From Chloroflexota bacterium (GTDB taxonomy: Bacteria > Chloroflexota > Limnocylindria > P2-11E), in NCBI GenBank assembly GCA_005882765.1, contig VBDV01000113.1, positions 1-59,735 on the forward strand: a DNA stretch of 59,735 nt, written 5' to 3'. Shown here in pieces: positions 55,432-59,735 of this stretch. Within the stretch, counting starts at the first letter, position 1. Every line of letters starts with the position of its first letter. The notes beneath the pieces are model-generated. The model was not told the DNA's origin. It made no database searches and was given only the letters and a program-made list of their open reading frames with translations. Position numbers and translations under genes: made by a program.

Positions 55432-56145
55432 ATGACGAGAGTCGCGATTCTTCGGTATCCGGGGACCTGGAGCGAGCGCGATTTCGCGCACGCGCTCTCC
55501 CTCATCGAGGGCGTCGACGCAGAGATCCAGTGGCACGAGAACGCCGATCTGCGCGGCTTCGACGCCGCAATCGTTCCGGGAGGGTTCAGTTACGGCGATT
55601 ACCTGCGGGCCGGTGCGATCGCGAAGCTCTCGCCCGGCACGAAGGAGCTTCGTCGCTTCGCGTCCGAGGGTGGCGCGATCCTCGGGAGCTGCAACGGATT
55701 TCAGATCCTCTGCGAGGCCGGTCTTCTTCCCGGCGCCCTCATCCGCAACTCCGATCTCGCCTATCGCTCCGACTGGGTCCGCATACGCGTGGAGAGTGAA
55801 GAGACCCCGTTCACGAGAGGACTTCGCGGAGCGGTGCTGCGCATGCCGATCGGCAACGGCGAGGGCTGCTGGGTCGCGGACCCCGAGACGCACGCCCGCG
55901 TCGAAGCCGCGGGCCGCGTCGTCGTGCGCTACGTCGACGAGCGCGGCGTCGTGACGGCCGACGCGAATCCGAACGGCTCCCTCGCAAACATCGCCGGGGT
56001 AGCGAATGAAACCGGCAACGTCGTCGGGCTCATGCCGCACCCCGAACGGTGCGTGGAAGCCATCCTTGGGGGTACGGATGGGTATCGGATGCTCGCAAAC
56101 CTGGTCGGCGCACGGCACGGCACGGCGCCTGCCCTATATAGATAG
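55432..56145 (+). CDS. purQ: FGAM synthase glutaminase subunit PurQ
   Basis: PurQ supplies ammonia to PurL. The ATG giving MTRVAILRYPGTWSERD is chosen over the in-frame GTGs 3 and 6 nt upstream. The 237-residue product has VPGGFSYGDYLRAGA, the nucleophile Cys in ILGSCNGFQILCEAGLLPG, and His/Glu in GLMPHPERCVE. It continues the operon after the antisense lipoprotein gene and is followed 2 nt later by the MNT-HEPN gene. Confidence 0.95.
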   Translation: MTRVAILRYPGTWSERDFAHALSLIEGVDAEIQWHENADLRGFDAAIVPGGFSYGDYLRAGAIAKLSPGTKELRRFASEGGAILGSCNGFQILCEAGLLPGALIRNSDLAYRSDWVRIRVESEETPFTRGLRGAVLRMPIGNGEGCWVADPETHARVEAAGRVVVRYVDERGVVTADANPNGSLANIAGVANETGNVVGLMPHPERCVEAILGGTDGYRMLANLVGARHGTAPALYR

Positions 56146-56147
56146 CT

Positions 56148-56999
56148 ATGGACCTCTTCGAAAAACAGGCCCAGCTGCAGAGTCTCTTCCAGACCTCGCC
56201 GGTCGACGCGGCCTACGCACAGGGCACCCCCACCGGTAGGCGCATCGCGGGGAAGTACCAGGATCTCGACGTCGCCTTGCTGTTGCTTCAGCGCGTGAAC
56301 GCGAGCGAGTTCTTCGACTACCAGGTGTATTTCGTCAGCGAGCTCTCCAAGACGCTCGAGATCGAAGGCCTCGACGTGGTCATCCTCAACCAGGCTTCGT
56401 TGCTCCAGCGCGCTCAGATCATCCGTAGCTGGAGCCTCCTCTACCAGCGCGATCAGAAGCGGCGGGTGCACTTCGAGGCGCGCTCGGTGATGGAGTACCT
56501 CGAGTTCAAGAAGTACGACGACGTGCAGTCGAAGGCACTCGCCGAGCGAACGCGTGGCGAGCGGTTCGCCATCGACTCCGCGTACGTCCGCGCCCGCATC
56601 GCCCGCCTGCGCGAGTACACGACGCTTCTCGCGGACCTTCGCCAGATCGAGCACACCAAGTTCAAGGCGGACCCGAAGCTCTACGGCCTCGCGCAGTGGC
56701 ATCTTCAGCAGGCGGTCGAGCTACTCCTTGGCACCGGCGCCTACCTCGTAACGGCGCTGGCGCTGCCGAAGCCCGAGGCATACCACGACATCCTTGACGC
56801 GCTCGCGGGCCATGCCGTGATTGAGCGAGCGCTCGCGTACCGGCTCGAGCACCTCGCGAATCTGAGAAACCTCCTCGCATACGACCGCGAGCAGACCGAC
56901 ATCGATGACGTCTACGGCCAGATCCAGACGCGGATTCCGGACCTCGTCGCATTCGCCGATCAGGTCGAGAAATTCGTGGGTACCGGAGACCTCTCCTAG
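56148..56999 (+). CDS. Fused MNT (MntA-like) nucleotidyltransferase and HEPN (HepT-like) protein
   Basis: This 283-residue single chain has the layout of both halves of an MNT-HEPN toxin-antitoxin pair. The N-terminal region resembles MntA: AYAQGTPTGRRIAGKYQDLDVALLL replaces GSx10DxD, then GLDVVILNQASLLQRAQIIRSWSLLYQRD and a YLEFKKYDD segment follow. The C-terminal region (about 150-283) resembles HepT/DUF86: LYGLAQWHLQQAVELLLGTGAYLV and LANLRNLLAYDREQTDIDDVY, where the Rx4-6H RNase motif reads RNLLAYDR with no His. Both active sites look degenerate. It sits between purQ and a monooxygenase, 2 nt after purQ. Confidence 0.7.
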   Translation: MDLFEKQAQLQSLFQTSPVDAAYAQGTPTGRRIAGKYQDLDVALLLLQRVNASEFFDYQVYFVSELSKTLEIEGLDVVILNQASLLQRAQIIRSWSLLYQRDQKRRVHFEARSVMEYLEFKKYDDVQSKALAERTRGERFAIDSAYVRARIARLREYTTLLADLRQIEHTKFKADPKLYGLAQWHLQQAVELLLGTGAYLVTALALPKPEAYHDILDALAGHAVIERALAYRLEHLANLRNLLAYDREQTDIDDVYGQIQTRIPDLVAFADQVEKFVGTGDLS

Positions 57000-57037
57000 C
57001 GCGACGCGTCCGGCGAGCCGACCATAGCGTCCAGCCA

Positions 57038-58264
57038 GTGACCAAACCAGATGTCGTCGTGATCGGCGCCGGGCAGGCCGGTCTCTCCGTGAGCCACGAG
57101 CTGTCGGCCGCCGGCGTGGACCATGTTGTCCTGGAGCGCGGACGCGTCGGCGAGACCTGGCGTGGACGCTGGGACACCTTCTGCCTCGTCACGCCGAACT
57201 GGACGGTTCGACTTCCGGGCGGCGCATATGCGGGCGACGATCCGGACGGATTCATGCCGCGCGACGCGATCGTCGCGCACCTCGAGTCATACGCGCGCTC
57301 GTTCAAGGCGCCTGTCCGCGAGCGCGTAGCCGTGACCGCGCTCCGTCCGATCGCCGACGGATTCGTCGTCAACACGTCCGAAGGCGAGCTGCGTCCAAAA
57401 ACGGTCGTCGTCACGACTGGCGCGTACCAGAAGGCACATCGTCCTGCGGCCGCCGCGTCCTTGCCGCGCGGCCTGTACGCGATCGACGCCGAACGCTACC
57501 GCAACGCTGAGGCACTTCCGGCCGGAAAGATTCTGATCGTCGGCAGCGGACAGACAGGGTGCCAGATTGCCGATGAGCTCCACGAGGCAGGACGAGACGT
57601 GTTCCTCGCCTGCGGGCGCGCCCCGTGGATCACCCGTCGGCTCGGTGGCCGTGACTTTCTGGCGTGGCTGTCCGAGACGCCATTCTTCGACTTCGCCCTT
57701 CGCGATCTCCCGTCACCGGAGGCGCGCCTCATCGCCAACCCCCAGGCGACCGGACACGGCGGCGGCCGTGACCTCCACTACCGCACCCTGCAGCGGCTCG
57801 GTGTGAACCTTGTAGGGCACTTCGTCGGCGCCGACTCGACGCGGCTCCAGTTCGCGGACGATCTCGCGGAATCCGTCGCGTTCGGCGACGCGCGCTATGT
57901 CGATCTATGCCTGCTCATTCGGAGGACCTGCGAGAGCCGCGGCGTGGCGCCGCCGGATCTGCCGCCACCGAGCGCGTTCACCGCGGCCGCAGCCGAGAGC
58001 GTTGATCTGGCGGGATTTGGAGCGATCATCTTCACGTCTGGTTTTCGTCCGGATTACCGCTCTTGGATCCACGCCGACGATGCCTTCGACGCTCTTGGTT
58101 TCCCGATCACGCAGGACGGGCAAAGCACCGTCGTACGAGGACTCTACTTTTGCGGGGTTCACTTTCTGCGCAAGCGGAAGTCGTCGATCTTCCTGGGCAT
58201 CGGCGAGGACGCGGCGATCGTCGCGCGTTCGATCGCCGGCGCACCCGCGGTGACGACCGCTTAG
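57038..58264 (+). CDS. FAD-dependent monooxygenase (flavin-containing type)
   Basis: This 408-residue protein (GTG start) has an FAD-binding GxGxxG at the N-terminus (VVVIGAGQAGLSVSHEL). It then has GETWRGRWDTFCLVTPNWTVRLPG, a second Rossmann NAD(P)H site (KILIVGSGQTGCQIADEL) and the ATG-like VVTTGAYQK. The terminal segment GLYFCGVHFLRKRKSSIFLGIGEDAAIVA is typical of this class. The substrate is unknown. It lies between the MNT-HEPN gene and purL. Confidence 0.88.
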   Translation: MTKPDVVVIGAGQAGLSVSHELSAAGVDHVVLERGRVGETWRGRWDTFCLVTPNWTVRLPGGAYAGDDPDGFMPRDAIVAHLESYARSFKAPVRERVAVTALRPIADGFVVNTSEGELRPKTVVVTTGAYQKAHRPAAAASLPRGLYAIDAERYRNAEALPAGKILIVGSGQTGCQIADELHEAGRDVFLACGRAPWITRRLGGRDFLAWLSETPFFDFALRDLPSPEARLIANPQATGHGGGRDLHYRTLQRLGVNLVGHFVGADSTRLQFADDLAESVAFGDARYVDLCLLIRRTCESRGVAPPDLPPPSAFTAAAAESVDLAGFGAIIFTSGFRPDYRSWIHADDAFDALGFPITQDGQSTVVRGLYFCGVHFLRKRKSSIFLGIGEDAAIVARSIAGAPAVTTA

Positions 58265-58333
58265 GGCTCCCGTCCGCGGCGGCGAGGCGCTACTCTTTCA
58301 ACTGATGGCGTCCCACGGAGCGATTTCCCGGTC

Positions 58334-59735
58334 GTGAGTGCGTCCCCAGCCCTGGGGACGACGAAAACGGCGCAGCCTAACCAGATTCCACAAGACGCGG
58401 GCCTCACCGAATACGAGGCTGCCCTCGTGCGCGAGCAGATCGGCCGCGAACCGAACGGGCTCGAGTGGGCGATGTTCGGGGCCATGTGGAGCGAGCACTG
58501 CGCATACAAGCACTCCAAGAAGCTCTTGCGCACGCTGCCTTCACGTGGAGCGTCAGTTGCCGTCGGTCCCGGCGAGAACGCCGGAGCCGTCGATCTCGGC
58601 GGCGGTCTTCTCTGTGTCTTCAAAGTCGAGAGCCACAACCATCCGTCCGCCATCGAACCGTTCCAGGGAGCTGCCACCGGTGTCGGCGGGATCCTGCGCG
58701 ACGTCTTCGCGATGGGCGCGCGCCCGACCGCGGTGCTGAACGCGCTCTTCTTCGGCGATCCGGCCGATCCCGCCGTCCGCCGCACGATCTCGGGCGTGAC
58801 CGGCGGCATCTCCTTTTACGGAAACTGCGTCGGCATCCCCGACGTCGCCGGGCACATCTCGTTCGAGCCGTGCTACGCCGATAACCCGCTGGTCAACGCG
58901 ATGTGTGTCGGTTTCGCACGCTCCGAAGATCTCCGCAAGGCGAGCGGCGCGCGACCGGGCAGCGCGGTGTACCTGGTCGGTAGCGACACCGGCCGCGACG
59001 GGATCGCTGGCGCGTCGCTGCTCGCGTCGTTCGAGCTCGGCTCCGGGTCGGATGCCAAGCGTCCGTCGGTCCAGGTGGGTAATCCGTTCCTTGAAAAGCT
59101 GCTGCTCGAGGCCACGCTCGAATTGGTCGACGCCGACGCGATCGAGGCGGTGCAAGACCTCGGCGCCGCCGGACTGACGTGCGCCGTCAGCGAAGTCGCG
59201 GCAAAAAGCAGGGTCGGCATGCGGATCGACGTCGCGCTCGTGCCGCGCCGAGCGCAGGCCATGACTCCATACGAAGTGATGCTCAGTGAGTCGCAGGAGC
59301 GAATGCTCGTCATCGCGCGCCCCGGCCGCGAGCGCGATGTCGAGCGGATCTTCAAGAAATGGGAATTGCATGGCAGCCGCATCGGCGAAGTCACCGCCGA
59401 GCCAACCCTTCTGATCTACGACGGCGATAATCCCGTTGCGTCGCTCCCGCCGCGATCGCTAGCAGACGATGCGCCTGAGTACGACGTCGCATCGTTGGCT
59501 GACGCGTTCGCGGCTTCGGGCGAGGGGTCCGTCGTCCTCGGGGGGCCCTCCCTCGACCACGTAGGGTCTCGGGTCCCCCTGCGGGCGCCGGCCCCCTCGC
59601 CCGAACCGCAAGCGATGACCGCCAAGATCGGCCTCGAGCTTCTCGATCTGCTCGCGTCGCCGGCGATCGCGAGTCGGCGTGTGATCTATCGGACGTACGA
59701 CCAGATGGTCGGCACGGACACCGTCGTCGGTCCGG
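58334..59735 (+). CDS. purL: FGAM synthase large subunit PurL (3' end beyond window)
   Basis: The frame starting at GTG 58334 stays open to the window end (467 codons), so it is missing from the ORF track. It encodes GLTEYEAALVREQIGREPNGLEWAMFGAMWSEHCAYKHSKKLLRT, the PurL N-terminus with WSEHCAYK. VGPGENAGAVDLGGG, ESHNHPSAIEPFQGAATGVGG and the region to LLDLLASPAIASRR follow, joining the second half of the fold. A Gly/Pro-rich stretch (about 59518-59600) interrupts the linker. It acts with PurS and PurQ. Confidence 0.93.
   Translation, partial: MSASPALGTTKTAQPNQIPQDAGLTEYEAALVREQIGREPNGLEWAMFGAMWSEHCAYKHSKKLLRTLPSRGASVAVGPGENAGAVDLGGGLLCVFKVESHNHPSAIEPFQGAATGVGGILRDVFAMGARPTAVLNALFFGDPADPAVRRTISGVTGGISFYGNCVGIPDVAGHISFEPCYADNPLVNAMCVGFARSEDLRKASGARPGSAVYLVGSDTGRDGIAGASLLASFELGSGSDAKRPSVQVGNPFLEKLLLEATLELVDADAIEAVQDLGAAGLTCAVSEVAAKSRVGMRIDVALVPRRAQAMTPYEVMLSESQERMLVIARPGRERDVERIFKKWELHGSRIGEVTAEPTLLIYDGDNPVASLPPRSLADDAPEYDVASLADAFAASGEGSVVLGGPSLDHVGSRVPLRAPAPSPEPQAMTAKIGLELLDLLASPAIASRRVIYRTYDQMVGTDTVVGP

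Overview
The window is a high-GC (clearly above 60% by eye) bacterial chromosome segment. Genes are tightly packed, with many 1-8 nt stop/start overlaps and many GTG or TTG starts. The gene content suggests a terrabacterial lineage, most likely Chloroflexota: a Gram-positive-style LexA operator (GAAC-N4-GTTC), LmeA-like, sortase-like and M23 envelope proteins without outer-membrane machinery, a CXXC zinc-ribbon protein and an Obg-linked radical-SAM-like protein. This placement is inference. No rRNA, CRISPR array, insertion sequence or prophage is visible. Two tRNAs are present: Ala-CGC and Asp-GTC.

Layout. 1-2 kb: end of an unidentified gene, a perfect terminator hairpin, and a two-component pair. 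2-9.5 kb (minus): aldehyde dehydrogenase, CAP-domain protein, small membrane protein, tRNA-Ala, rsfS-nadD-obg, a radical-SAM-like protein without its cysteines, and a LysM/M23 peptidase behind a ~300 nt structured leader. 9.7-17.6 kb (plus): complex I genes nuoA-C-H-J-K-L-M-N, without nuoB, nuoD, nuoI or nuoEFG. 17.6-29 kb: mixed genes, including M24 peptidase, a sortase-like protein with Ser in place of Cys, an RlpA-like protein, a KGG-repeat stress protein, small zinc-ribbon and HTH proteins, an HD protein, an amidase, a beta-propeller/M23 lipoprotein, a luciferase-like oxidoreductase and tRNA-Asp.

29-33.6 kb (minus): a compact apparent SOS operon, lexA - two AlkZ-like DNA glycosylase paralogues - dinB - an unknown gene. 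It has a LexA box between the candidate promoter elements of lexA and a rho-independent terminator after the last gene. 33.6-37.5 kb (plus): MscS channel, DUF1232 protein, small membrane protein, rplI, and a membrane spermidine-synthase-like protein. 37.5-41.4 kb (minus): two tandem replicative helicases. The first carries a ~419-residue LAGLIDADG intein and has a perfect LexA-type palindrome just upstream of its start. 41.6-44.7 kb: epimerase, secreted TIGR03118-like protein, zinc ribbon and YdcF-like protein.

44.7-59.7 kb (plus): a long purine-biosynthesis cluster, purA, guaB, guaA, purD, purE, purB, purC, purS, purQ and a purL cut by the window end. It covers much of the route to IMP and both branches to AMP and GMP. 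Unrelated genes interrupt it: a PCMT-like methyltransferase, an antisense HExxH metallopeptidase lipoprotein, a fused MNT-HEPN protein and a flavin monooxygenase.

The best candidates for undescribed biology are the LexA/AlkZ/AlkZ/DinB operon together with the LexA-type operator on dnaB. Next are the reduced complex I locus, the fused MNT-HEPN protein, and the two enzyme-like proteins that have lost their catalytic cysteines.
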